The notes below the pieces were generated by a model that did not search any database, was not told the DNA's origin, and saw only the letters and a list, made by a program, of their open reading frames with translations. From assembly GCF_037622515.1 (NCBI RefSeq), contig NZ_JBBJCN010000003.1, positions 124,001 to 188,000 of the forward strand: 64,000 nt of DNA, in the 5' to 3' direction. The DNA comes from Paradesertivirga superstes. Its GTDB lineage: Bacteria; Bacteroidota; Bacteroidia; Sphingobacteriales; Sphingobacteriaceae. The position numbers and the translations under genes were made by a program. Positions within the stretch are counted from its first letter, which is position 1. Each line of letters opens with the position of its first letter. This document shows, in pieces, positions 27,453-36,036 of the stretch.

Positions 27453-28874
27453 CTATGGGTTAACGTTTTGCGAGCTGGTGACCTGTATCTTGCTGTTATC
27501 TTTTGTTTGAATAGAGACATTCTTAAATGTCCAATCACTTGCATTTTTTATTGAACCAGCAGTATTCGCTGTGATATTAATATCAGTAAAGTTAAAGTTC
27601 CTTAAAGGCTCCTGATCTAAACCATCGGCAAAAACGGCTTTACGTGCACCATCGGCTTTAATATTTGAGATATAGACATTTTTGAAGTGAGGAATGCCCT
27701 TGACCGGATCAACTCTTTCTACCATTTTTTTCCAATGCTCCGGAACGGTATTGATATCATATCCTTCGGGAAGGGTTGAATAGCTATAGCTCGGGTTCCA
27801 GTTAGGGGTTATTTCAAGGGCAGTTCCAACTCCCGACATTTCAATATTATCAATATAAATATCCTCTATTGTACCTCCACGATTTGTGGCAGATTTAAAG
27901 CGAATACCAACACCTGTACCATTGGCTTTAAGATTTTTAGCCAGAATATGACGCATACCGCCGGAAGTCTCACTTCCGAAAGTAATTAAGCCTCCCCCTT
28001 TACGGGATATACAGTCGCGAATTACTATATATTCAGCCGGACGGTTTACTCGCAAGCCATCCCAGTCTCTGCCAGACTTGATACAGAAATTATCATCATT
28101 ACAATCGATATCTGAATTTTTCACCAGAATCCAGGAAGAAGAGTCGATATCAACGCCATCAGTACTTGGACCGTGTCCGCCAATATTGTTCTGAATAGTT
28201 ATCCCATCAACCGTAACATATTTTGAATATAGAATATGAACTGTCCAGAACCCGGCCTGTTGAAAAGTCAAGCCTTTAATAAGGACATTTTCCGACTCGG
28301 ATACCAGTAAAGTACGGGGACGCTTAGCATCATAATCCACAATCCATCTTAATTTTTTAGGTTCATATTCTTTTCTCAAAGCCCAGTAAGAATCCCAAAA
28401 TGGTTTGCCCTGAGCATTTACAATTCCTTCGCCACTAAGTCCCGCGTTTTCCTGTTTAATAATATTAATCAATGCGGCAGGCCATTTCATTTCTATGCCG
28501 GCAACACGGGTATCAATATCCGGATAATCACTAAGATTCTGACTTCCTAAAATTTCTACCCCTTTATCAATTTGCAGAAATACATCTTCCTTAATAAACA
28601 GCGAGCCTGTTAAATACTGACCCGGAGCGAATACCACTTTCCCTCCGCCCTTATTAGAGCAGGCATCAATCGCTTTTTGAATGGCCTGTGTGTTAAGAGT
28701 CTTTCCGTCATTTATAGCGCCATAGTCTTTTACATTAAAGACCCTGGCCTTGATTTTCAGCTTTCTTACACCAACTTTTGAGGCCCAGGCAGGATCTGCT
28801 GCAAAAACAGTTACAGCTGTAAGGGTTTGAATGACCAGGAATAATAGGATTACTCGCTTCGCTGCTTGAATCAT
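27453..28874 (-). CDS. GH28-family protein with altered catalytic motifs
   Basis: A 473-residue exported beta-helix protein. The ATG at 28874 is preferred, since it directly precedes a signal peptide (ending AVTVFAA); an upstream in-frame start adds 32 unlikely residues. GH28 motifs are recognisable: TDGVDID (Asp239, Asp242), NDDNFCIKSGRD (Asp260, Asp261) and RFK (Arg325, Lys327) in place of RIK. The GHG motif reads GGG (293-295), so the usual histidine is absent. Rhamnogalacturonan-active GH28 enzymes are known to differ from polygalacturonases at this motif, so action on rhamnogalacturonan or a side chain is plausible. It lies between a terminator (28983-29014) and the regulator and so may be transcribed alone or with it. 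Confidence 0.88.
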   Translation of the reverse strand: MIQAAKRVILLFLVIQTLTAVTVFAADPAWASKVGVRKLKIKARVFNVKDYGAINDGKTLNTQAIQKAIDACSNKGGGKVVFAPGQYLTGSLFIKEDVFLQIDKGVEILGSQNLSDYPDIDTRVAGIEMKWPAALINIIKQENAGLSGEGIVNAQGKPFWDSYWALRKEYEPKKLRWIVDYDAKRPRTLLVSESENVLIKGLTFQQAGFWTVHILYSKYVTVDGITIQNNIGGHGPSTDGVDIDSSSWILVKNSDIDCNDDNFCIKSGRDWDGLRVNRPAEYIVIRDCISRKGGGLITFGSETSGGMRHILAKNLKANGTGVGIRFKSATNRGGTIEDIYIDNIEMSGVGTALEITPNWNPSYSYSTLPEGYDINTVPEHWKKMVERVDPVKGIPHFKNVYISNIKADGARKAVFADGLDQEPLRNFNFTDINITANTAGSIKNASDWTFKNVSIQTKDNSKIQVTSSQNVNP

Positions 28875-28982
28875 GTTTATTTTTAATATGGTTATATTGC
28901 TAAAACATGCTTTAATTGGGCTTAACCAGCAAAAATGAATTAGCAGAGATATTTGATAATTAGTGCCCAAGATTAATAAAAA

Positions 28983-29014
28983 AAAGGGGATTATGCATCC
29001 TGCAAATCCCCTTT
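28983..29014 (-). terminator. Intrinsic terminator of the ten-gene enzyme operon
   Basis: AAAGGGGAT and ATCCCCTTT form a perfect 9-bp stem with a 14-nt loop. On the minus strand it is followed by a run of T's (CCCCTTTTTTTTATT). It lies 36 bp after the stop codon of the GH2 gene, where an operon end is expected. Confidence 0.85.
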
Positions 29015-29050
29015 ATGGAATACCATTCCAGTAATAAATCAGTTACTTTT

Positions 29051-31921
29051 TTAATCCGTCAAAATATTCTCCTTCGGCATAGTAAACTGCTTATTATCAT
29101 CAGATGGCTTAGGTAGGCCAAAATAAAATAACAAGGTCCTTTTTTTGCTTCCATTTATGTGATTCAATTCGCCCAGGGGACCAAGATTCCGAGCATTCGG
29201 GCTAACTCCCAGCGCAAGCTTAGATCCCATAGGAGGAATAGCATCCAGGAAGGAAATATTTCCTACAGGAAGTACAGGATGTGAAACCGGACCGGTCAAT
29301 CCATAAAAGTCGAACAGACGCACGAACATATCATTGTCAGGCGATGCTACCGTGAATTTTCCCTGCACGGTGCTTAGTTCCATCCACGCTATTTCTGAGA
29401 AATAGCCTTTAAATTCAGGATAAATCCATGGTGCACTTCCGGTTTGAGTATTATTATACCTGTTTTCCCAGACATTCAATGTCGCTCCGTGCAACCTGTT
29501 TTTCCAAACGCGGCTCGGGCCCTTTCCTAACCATTTTGCACCTAACACATAATTTTCAGGATAGTTGAAACTTACACCTGCAAATTGATAATCACCGTTT
29601 AAAGAATATTCGTAAGTCATTTCAAGCCATCCGCTGGGGTTCATTTTCCAGCGTACATACTTCATATCGCCTGTATATGAAGATTCAACAACATAACTGT
29701 CACCTTCTTTAAAATGCTTTAATCCTGTAAAAGATGCATTTCCGCTTACCAAAACAGGGCCATCTTTAAAGGATAAGGCGGCACTGCTTTCATTGGCGAG
29801 GCTATTTAGCTTGCCGGTTTTCTTATTTATGCTTACCGTAATACCGGCTGCACGCAGGGTGATTAATGAATCAGTTTCATTTGCAGCTACAGCAGCACTA
29901 CCTATCGCCGGAGAAAGTGTTTTTTCCAATAAACGCGCGTTACTCCCTGTCTTCCAAACCCATCTGTAAATTTCATTTTTAAAAGGGTCGAAGGCTGATA
30001 CTGCCAGGCCATCGTAATCTTTCCAATCTGCAGGAAGGCTTATCTTTAAACTTCCTTTTGCTACCGGGGCGATAGAGGGAGCATTAAAATTTCCCTGCTT
30101 AACAGAAGTGTAACCAGACCGGGAAGCATTCTGCTTGTTAAAATTGATCAGTTCCCATTTAAAGGTACACTGGTTTAAATTAGTAAAATGATACCGGTTC
30201 TCTACATCTATTTCTCCATTGAAATTTGCAGGAAGTTCCTTTAATGTTATTCTAACTGGCGAGTAGATTTCACGTATAGCATAAAAACTTCCTTCTTTTT
30301 CCCTGTGCGGACCAACAATTCCGTCAGGAGCATTTACACCATTTACGTCAATAATATTATTCTGATCGGTACGAACAATTCCTTCATCCGCCAGGTCCCA
30401 GATAAAGCCGCCACCACCTTTTTTAGCGTTCCAGTGCAGTTCCCACATATCTGCAAGCGAAGAAGCAGCACCGCCATCATCCTGCGCATGAAGGAACTCT
30501 GTAACCATATAAATATTCGTGTCGGCAAGAATTTTCTGAGTGCTGTAATAATCCTCATAATGATTTGCGTCGATGCCGTTAAATGCATTTCCGGGGCGAT
30601 GGTGTCCATGAATTACTGTACGATTTGATAAATCATATTTTCCGTAGTCATCATCCAGATCAAAGTTATGTCCGCCTTCATTACCATTGCTCCAGAAAAT
30701 TATAGAGGGATGGTTTGCGTCGCGAATAACCATTTCTTTTACCAATGGGGTACCAGCTTTTGTGCTGTAAGCCTTTTGCCATCCGGCTAATTCATCCAAT
30801 ACATACAGTCCCAAAGAATCGCAGATATTAAGGAAACTCTTATCGGGGGGATAATGCGAACAACGAACAGCGTTCATGTTCATTTCCTTTATCAACTTCA
30901 CATCCATCAGATCTATTTTAGCATTTACAGATCGTCCGCTTTCGGGCCACCAGACGTGACGGTTAACGCCCTTCATTTTGATTTTTGTCCCGTTTACATA
31001 AATACCGTCCTGCTTTCTGACTTCGATAGTTCTGAAACCAAATTTTTCCGTAGTGCGGTAAACATTCTTACCGGCATTTTTTATATAAATGTTCGTACTG
31101 TAAAGATTCGGTGTTTCGGCGGTCCACAGTAAGGGGTTTTGAACTGAGGTTCTCAGATTTACCATTGTATCCCTTCCCGAAGTTTTTCCTCTGGCTGTGT
31201 TTATAATCTTTCCTTTAGAATCTATAATCTCCGCCACGATATCTCTACCCGCCTGTGCATTTTTCAAATGAACATTCACCCTGAAAGAACCATCCGCCTT
31301 AGCATCAATAGCTGTCCAGGAAATATGTTCTTTAGGTACCGCTTCCAGATAAACAGGGCGGAAAATCCCACCAAAAATCCAGTAATCAGCAAGGCGCTCT
31401 GCATTATTAACAGAGTTATCTGCCGACATTTTGCTTACGATTGCTTCTAACTGATTTGACTTTCCATATTTCAGCTTATCGCTGATATTGTATTTGAAAC
31501 GGTAGAAAGAACCCTGATGAACCGGACCGGCTGATTTACCATTGATTTTCAGTTCAGTATCGGTCATCGATCCTTCAAACACAATAAAAACGTCTTTACC
31601 CTGCCAGCTTGCAGGAACATTAAAGCTGTGGCGATAAATTCCTTTTTCATCTGCGAAGCGAAAGTTTTTACCGAAGGTTACATAATCACGGCCGTAATTG
31701 TATTCGCCGAAACCTTGCTGTTCCCAATGCGAAGGAACCTGTATTTTGGACCATACCCCACTTTTACGTCCGCCGGTCACCCAAAAGTCCCATGCAACGG
31801 TTTTTTCATTATCTGTACCTGACAGGTATTGTATTTGTTTAGTTATTCCCGACTGAGCAAAAACCTGGACGGCAGTTAAGATTGAAAACCCAATGGCTAA
31901 AAGTCCCTTTTTAAAATTCAT
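29051..31921 (-). CDS. GH2 family glycosidase (beta-galactosidase-like)
   Basis: A 956-residue exported enzyme (signal ending VQVFAQ). The N-terminal jelly-roll domain shows YRHSFNVPASWQGKDVFIVF, followed by an Ig-like domain and the TIM barrel starting at GIYVNGTKIKMKGVNRH. Catalytic acid Glu415 lies in WSNGNEGG and the nucleophile Glu475 in VTEFLHAQ. A C-terminal beta-sandwich (KGPSRVWKNRL) of the beta-galactosidase small-chain type follows. GH2 members here could remove beta-galactose or beta-glucuronic acid from pectin side chains; the sequence alone does not decide. It is the last gene of the operon that starts with GH105, and the terminator lies just beyond. Confidence 0.93.
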   Translation of the reverse strand: MNFKKGLLAIGFSILTAVQVFAQSGITKQIQYLSGTDNEKTVAWDFWVTGGRKSGVWSKIQVPSHWEQQGFGEYNYGRDYVTFGKNFRFADEKGIYRHSFNVPASWQGKDVFIVFEGSMTDTELKINGKSAGPVHQGSFYRFKYNISDKLKYGKSNQLEAIVSKMSADNSVNNAERLADYWIFGGIFRPVYLEAVPKEHISWTAIDAKADGSFRVNVHLKNAQAGRDIVAEIIDSKGKIINTARGKTSGRDTMVNLRTSVQNPLLWTAETPNLYSTNIYIKNAGKNVYRTTEKFGFRTIEVRKQDGIYVNGTKIKMKGVNRHVWWPESGRSVNAKIDLMDVKLIKEMNMNAVRCSHYPPDKSFLNICDSLGLYVLDELAGWQKAYSTKAGTPLVKEMVIRDANHPSIIFWSNGNEGGHNFDLDDDYGKYDLSNRTVIHGHHRPGNAFNGIDANHYEDYYSTQKILADTNIYMVTEFLHAQDDGGAASSLADMWELHWNAKKGGGGFIWDLADEGIVRTDQNNIIDVNGVNAPDGIVGPHREKEGSFYAIREIYSPVRITLKELPANFNGEIDVENRYHFTNLNQCTFKWELINFNKQNASRSGYTSVKQGNFNAPSIAPVAKGSLKISLPADWKDYDGLAVSAFDPFKNEIYRWVWKTGSNARLLEKTLSPAIGSAAVAANETDSLITLRAAGITVSINKKTGKLNSLANESSAALSFKDGPVLVSGNASFTGLKHFKEGDSYVVESSYTGDMKYVRWKMNPSGWLEMTYEYSLNGDYQFAGVSFNYPENYVLGAKWLGKGPSRVWKNRLHGATLNVWENRYNNTQTGSAPWIYPEFKGYFSEIAWMELSTVQGKFTVASPDNDMFVRLFDFYGLTGPVSHPVLPVGNISFLDAIPPMGSKLALGVSPNARNLGPLGELNHINGSKKRTLLFYFGLPKPSDDNKQFTMPKENILTD

Positions 31922-31929
31922 ATTTGGTA

Positions 31930-33003
31930 TTATTTTTTCTTTTTAAATTTAACATATACAGGCTTATCTCTGTCTACAGAAATCACACCTTCTTTATATT
32001 CCAATTCTGCTACCTGTATTAAACTCCTGCGCGTTTCCACGCCATCGGCTGCAGGTTTTTTCGTCCTTCCGGGATGAGTAAAATAATAAACATAAGCTCT
32101 GTCGCCGCTTACAACTACATCTGCATGACCTCCAATTGCCTGATCTTCAGGCCCCTTGCCAGGTTCTTCCAAAATACGTTTGGGCTGGCGTGTCCATTTG
32201 GTTAAATCATCAGAGTAATACAAACTCATGCCTGCCCAATTATCAACCAGCATCCAGTATCTATTCTTCCATCTGAAAATTTTAGGCCCTTCTCCCCCTC
32301 TGTCTCCTACGGCTCTGCCCTTCAGATCCCAATTTTCAAGGTCTTTACTATCCGCATAGTAAATGGATTTCCCATCTTTTTCATTATTGTACCACATGCG
32401 CCAGGTACCATCATTCAACTGATATAAACTGGCATCAATTACTTTATCATTAATCAATGCTGCTGTCGATTTATAATCCCAGTTAATCAGGTCGCTGCTT
32501 GTTAGATGCAGGATATTCCGTGGATGGCTCCAGTCGGTAAAAATTCCGGGAACATAGGTAAGAAACATGTGGTAAGTCCCCTCAGACTCAAAAACATCGG
32601 GGGCCCAATGGGTATAATCTTTTGTCGGACGAAAATTAATATTTGCGGTATCACGGTATTTCCATGTGGCACCGTCTTTGGACTCTGCAATTCCGATTCT
32701 TGTGCCATGAACCCAGGTTACGCCAGTTTCCTTAACAGCATTGGCACGTCGGTTGGTGTAAAACATAAACCATTTTTTCTCTTTCTTATTCCATACAATA
32801 ACAGGGTCTGCAGCTCCATCGAATATGGGGTCCCGGAACAAGGGTTTATCAGCCAGTTTACCTTTCTTTTTCTGAGCAAAACACACATCAGAAATTAACA
32901 CCACACCACATACCACTAAGGTAAGGGCAAGAACTTTTCTTAGCTGAAAAGACGTAAGAGTTAAGTTTCTATTTTTTATTTCTGCGTATGTTTTACAAAT
33001 CAT
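31930..33003 (-). CDS. GH43-like five-bladed propeller glycosidase
   Basis: A 357-residue exported protein. I place the start at ATG 33003, 5 bp after the GH115 stop; the longer reading begins with TTG. A signal-like segment (LALTLVVCGVVLISDVCFAQ) follows a basic stretch. The propeller carries a GH43-like set: GAADPVIVW (base Asp), HWAPDVF, VIDASLYQLNDGTWRMWY (pKa-modulating Asp) and GEGPKIF (acid Glu). Likely substrates are alpha-L-arabinofuranosides or beta-xylosides or galactosides on pectin side chains. It is co-transcribed with GH115 and GH2. Confidence 0.82.
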   Translation of the reverse strand: MICKTYAEIKNRNLTLTSFQLRKVLALTLVVCGVVLISDVCFAQKKKGKLADKPLFRDPIFDGAADPVIVWNKKEKKWFMFYTNRRANAVKETGVTWVHGTRIGIAESKDGATWKYRDTANINFRPTKDYTHWAPDVFESEGTYHMFLTYVPGIFTDWSHPRNILHLTSSDLINWDYKSTAALINDKVIDASLYQLNDGTWRMWYNNEKDGKSIYYADSKDLENWDLKGRAVGDRGGEGPKIFRWKNRYWMLVDNWAGMSLYYSDDLTKWTRQPKRILEEPGKGPEDQAIGGHADVVVSGDRAYVYYFTHPGRTKKPAADGVETRRSLIQVAELEYKEGVISVDRDKPVYVKFKKKK

Positions 33004-33008
33004 ATCAC

Positions 33009-35948
33009 TCAATTCTTTTTTGTTTCCGGGATAGCACTATACCCTTTTTTTAATCCACCGAAGTCTATTACAATCCTATCCATAATAACTCCCGGATCTA
33101 TCATATAAATTCGTAAGGTATGCTTACCCTCATTTATGGATTGTCCTTCGACTTTCCGGATGGCGCTATTTCTTAAAACATTCTGTTTCCACTCTTCGCT
33201 TCTTCCTGCCGTTTTAAAATCAACAATTTTTACCGGGCCATTATCAACAGAAACAGCATAGCGCATACTGTAATTGCTATTAACCGGATGGGTTGGTAAG
33301 GTAAAAATATTTATTACCGGAAGGCCGGATGTGACTGAATAAAAATCGTATTCAACAGACGGTGCACTATTTATCAGATCCCCGGGAACTTTTAGTGAAG
33401 GAATATTGACTCCTTTAAGAGGCAGGGCCATGAGGCTTTTATCAGTAGAAAAGCCATCAATTAGCTGCCATCCCTGATTTTTTTTATTGGTATTTCTGCT
33501 GAAATCAGACGCATTTATAGATATGAATCCATCCTCTTCTATAAACCCTTTAAAATTAGCCAGTTGTGGCGGAACAGAATTATTGGCTCCGACATTCACG
33601 TCCAGAGTTTTACCATCGGCTGTAAAGCTGATTTTACCATTCTGTCTTCCGTTTCGCGGAACTTTATTCCAGTCCACACTAACCCATATCCGGATTTCTC
33701 TTTTTCCGGCTTGAGGAATCAAGGAGCCGGAGCGCTGAGAAAGGCTTATCCAGCCATCTGCCCGTGCGGACCAGTTAAGTGTTTTATCTTCACTAAGAAA
33801 AATATCTATGAAGTATTTTTTATCGCTTGTACGATTAAATACCGGGAGCACAAACTGAGCGTTTCCTTTAGTTATTAAGGACGAATCCTTAGTCACAAAA
33901 CCTTCCGGCGCGATGCTCCAGCCTCCTGTTTTGCCTAAAGATATCTCTGGTAACACAGGTTCTTTATACACAGGTAAATTCCGCGGCTCCATAGACATTA
34001 TATGTTTCCATTTACCATTTACCAATTGATTGTTGTAATATTCTGTCTCTTTTACAATATCATTATATGCCTGTTTTGACATGGCAGCATAATCAGATGC
34101 GCTTGCACGGCTTTGTTTAGCATAGAGAAAGGCCTTATCCCTGTAAAGGAATTTTTTATTCATCAGCGAAGCGCCAATCACCGGATAATAAACCAGCTGA
34201 TAAAACGCATCAGCATCCTTTGCGCTAATCTCCGGACGTAGTGTTTTCAAGTCGGAAACCAATTTCTCATAGCTATCAATGCGGCGCTGCGCTTCATCAC
34301 CATAATAGAAATGATTATAATCAGAATATTTTGTTTGAGTTGTTGGTTCAGTTTGGCTCCAGCCCATAAACTCCGGACGGCGTTCAAAAGCGAGCTGGTA
34401 GTAGTTCCAGAGAATGGAGCTGATCCGTTCAGCTTTAGCGGCACCAAATACAGAAGCCACCCAGTTTTTTAAGTGTGTTTTTGAATAGGAGCTTTCTTTA
34501 AATGGCTCGGCCTGGTAAGCCATATCCATAAATTGCTGGATATTATATTCCAGCGGCTTAATATCGCCCACATTCAATACCCATAAACGGTCAGACCCGG
34601 TTTGATAAGCTTTCATCATCTCTTCGCGGATTAATCCCGGATGGGTGGAGCTTAGCCATAAATAATCGTGCGGACGCCCCCAGTAAGAAGCATGATAATA
34701 AACTCCCGAACCGCCAGAGCGCTTATTCTCTTTCTCGTCGTTTAATCGCTGAATGTATCCGTAATTGTCATCGGGCCATACCACGGTAACATCATCAGGA
34801 AGTTTGATATTGCTGTCGTATATTTCAAGAACCTCTTTATACACTGTAAATACCTGTGGGATGGCCGCCACGTTAGCATTCACATGCTTTTTAAGCATTC
34901 CCCGCTGCTCTTCAATAATTTTTTCCAGTAACGGAACAGCTTCTTTTACACTTTTAACACCCTCCATACCACTGTCGTGAACTCCACGCATTCCAAGGGT
35001 ATAAATGGCATCATTGTCTTTGCTTTCTTTTACACGGCTGTCCCAATAATTATAGATTTTCTCTTTGTTGGTGATGTAATTGAAGGCGCCCATGCTCTTA
35101 TCCCATTCGCCCACATTGTTACGAAGCATAGGTTCGGCATGAGATGAACCAACCACGATGGCATAATCGGCAGCTACTTTTTTGTTTCCGGGATAAGAAT
35201 AAAAAGCTTTTGTACTTGGGTGCATGGCCGGCCATATAAGATTAGCCTTGAGACGAAGTAAAAGTTCGAATATCTTAGCGTAAGTCTTTGGACCAATATC
35301 GCCTGTTTCGAGCTCGAACGTTTTGGCTGCCCAGGGTTGCAATCCCCAGTCTTCGTCATTTAAAAATATGCCGCGGTATTTTACAGAAGGTGTTGGGGAA
35401 GTAAAGCTGCTTTTGCTAAAATAAATCTCATTATGTTTTACCGGATTAACATCAGCCCACCAGTAAAAAGGTGAAACACCAATCAGCCTGGATAGTTCAA
35501 ACACGCCAAAAGCAGTTCCCCTGGGGTCGCTTCCGACAATAACCAGAGCCTGTTTGACATTCGGCGCGGGATTGTCTACGATGGAAATTGTGAAAGTTTC
35601 CCATCTTCCCTTAAGGTTATCGACTTTGAGTTTTTTACTTTCAATTAAAGCATCAATAATTCTGGAACTTCCTAAGGTACCAATTAGAACCTGCTGAGAA
35701 CCGGCATCTGCATTTATCGTTCCGGGAGCGACTCCGCTAACAAGTTTTACATCATTTCTAAAAGCCTCAGCCGCAATTCGTACGACTTCCGCATCTGCTG
35801 CATCACTATAAATTGCAGCGGCCTTGCCTTTTACAACTAATGGAAAAGAATTGCTTAATGGTTGGAATGAGACAGAAATCTGTGCTATTGTACTTTGAAT
35901 ACTAAACAGACACAGTAGAATTATATAGTTCTTTTTTTGCTTGTACAT
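33009..35948 (-). CDS. GH115 family alpha-glucuronidase
   Basis: A 979-residue exported protein with a signal ending STIAQ. Characteristic GH115 stretches are RGIFLNDEDWGLQPW, ANLIWPAMHPS, VVWPDDNYGYIQRLN and YHASYWGRPHDYLW, and the length fits the family. C-terminal beta-sandwich regions (about 690-979) include RKVEGQSINEGKHTLRIYM. GH115 enzymes remove glucuronic or 4-O-methylglucuronic acid, mostly from xylan; in this pectin setting the target may be glucuronic acid on rhamnogalacturonan or arabinogalactan side chains. It follows GH106 after a 70-bp gap holding a promoter-like element. Confidence 0.93.
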   Translation of the reverse strand: MYKQKKNYIILLCLFSIQSTIAQISVSFQPLSNSFPLVVKGKAAAIYSDAADAEVVRIAAEAFRNDVKLVSGVAPGTINADAGSQQVLIGTLGSSRIIDALIESKKLKVDNLKGRWETFTISIVDNPAPNVKQALVIVGSDPRGTAFGVFELSRLIGVSPFYWWADVNPVKHNEIYFSKSSFTSPTPSVKYRGIFLNDEDWGLQPWAAKTFELETGDIGPKTYAKIFELLLRLKANLIWPAMHPSTKAFYSYPGNKKVAADYAIVVGSSHAEPMLRNNVGEWDKSMGAFNYITNKEKIYNYWDSRVKESKDNDAIYTLGMRGVHDSGMEGVKSVKEAVPLLEKIIEEQRGMLKKHVNANVAAIPQVFTVYKEVLEIYDSNIKLPDDVTVVWPDDNYGYIQRLNDEKENKRSGGSGVYYHASYWGRPHDYLWLSSTHPGLIREEMMKAYQTGSDRLWVLNVGDIKPLEYNIQQFMDMAYQAEPFKESSYSKTHLKNWVASVFGAAKAERISSILWNYYQLAFERRPEFMGWSQTEPTTQTKYSDYNHFYYGDEAQRRIDSYEKLVSDLKTLRPEISAKDADAFYQLVYYPVIGASLMNKKFLYRDKAFLYAKQSRASASDYAAMSKQAYNDIVKETEYYNNQLVNGKWKHIMSMEPRNLPVYKEPVLPEISLGKTGGWSIAPEGFVTKDSSLITKGNAQFVLPVFNRTSDKKYFIDIFLSEDKTLNWSARADGWISLSQRSGSLIPQAGKREIRIWVSVDWNKVPRNGRQNGKISFTADGKTLDVNVGANNSVPPQLANFKGFIEEDGFISINASDFSRNTNKKNQGWQLIDGFSTDKSLMALPLKGVNIPSLKVPGDLINSAPSVEYDFYSVTSGLPVINIFTLPTHPVNSNYSMRYAVSVDNGPVKIVDFKTAGRSEEWKQNVLRNSAIRKVEGQSINEGKHTLRIYMIDPGVIMDRIVIDFGGLKKGYSAIPETKKN

Positions 35949-36002
35949 TATCTTTAAATCCCTTCAACGCCGGTATTTACGGGTTGATAATTTTTGAATT
36001 TG

Positions 36003-36036
36003 CAAATTTAATCTCCAATTATGGCTTAACGCCCAA
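36003..36036 (-). promoter_or_regulatory. Candidate internal promoter before GH115
   Basis: On the minus strand TAAATTTG (36010-36003) matches TAnnTTTG and a TTG lies 23 nt upstream (36036-36034). It overlaps the very end of the GH106 gene and is about 50 bp from the GH115 start. The AATTTGCAAATT palindrome overlaps it. AT-rich sequence can give such matches by chance. Confidence 0.3.

Noticed and set aside
28875..28970. N-terminal extension of the GH28 protein at 27453-28874
   Set aside because: The extra 32 residues precede a regular signal peptide that starts at ATG 28874.
32506..32898. Plus-strand frame of 130 codons, and the similar 123-codon frame at 4884-5255
   Set aside because: Both lie fully inside well-supported minus-strand propeller enzyme genes and read as mirror frames without domain signatures.
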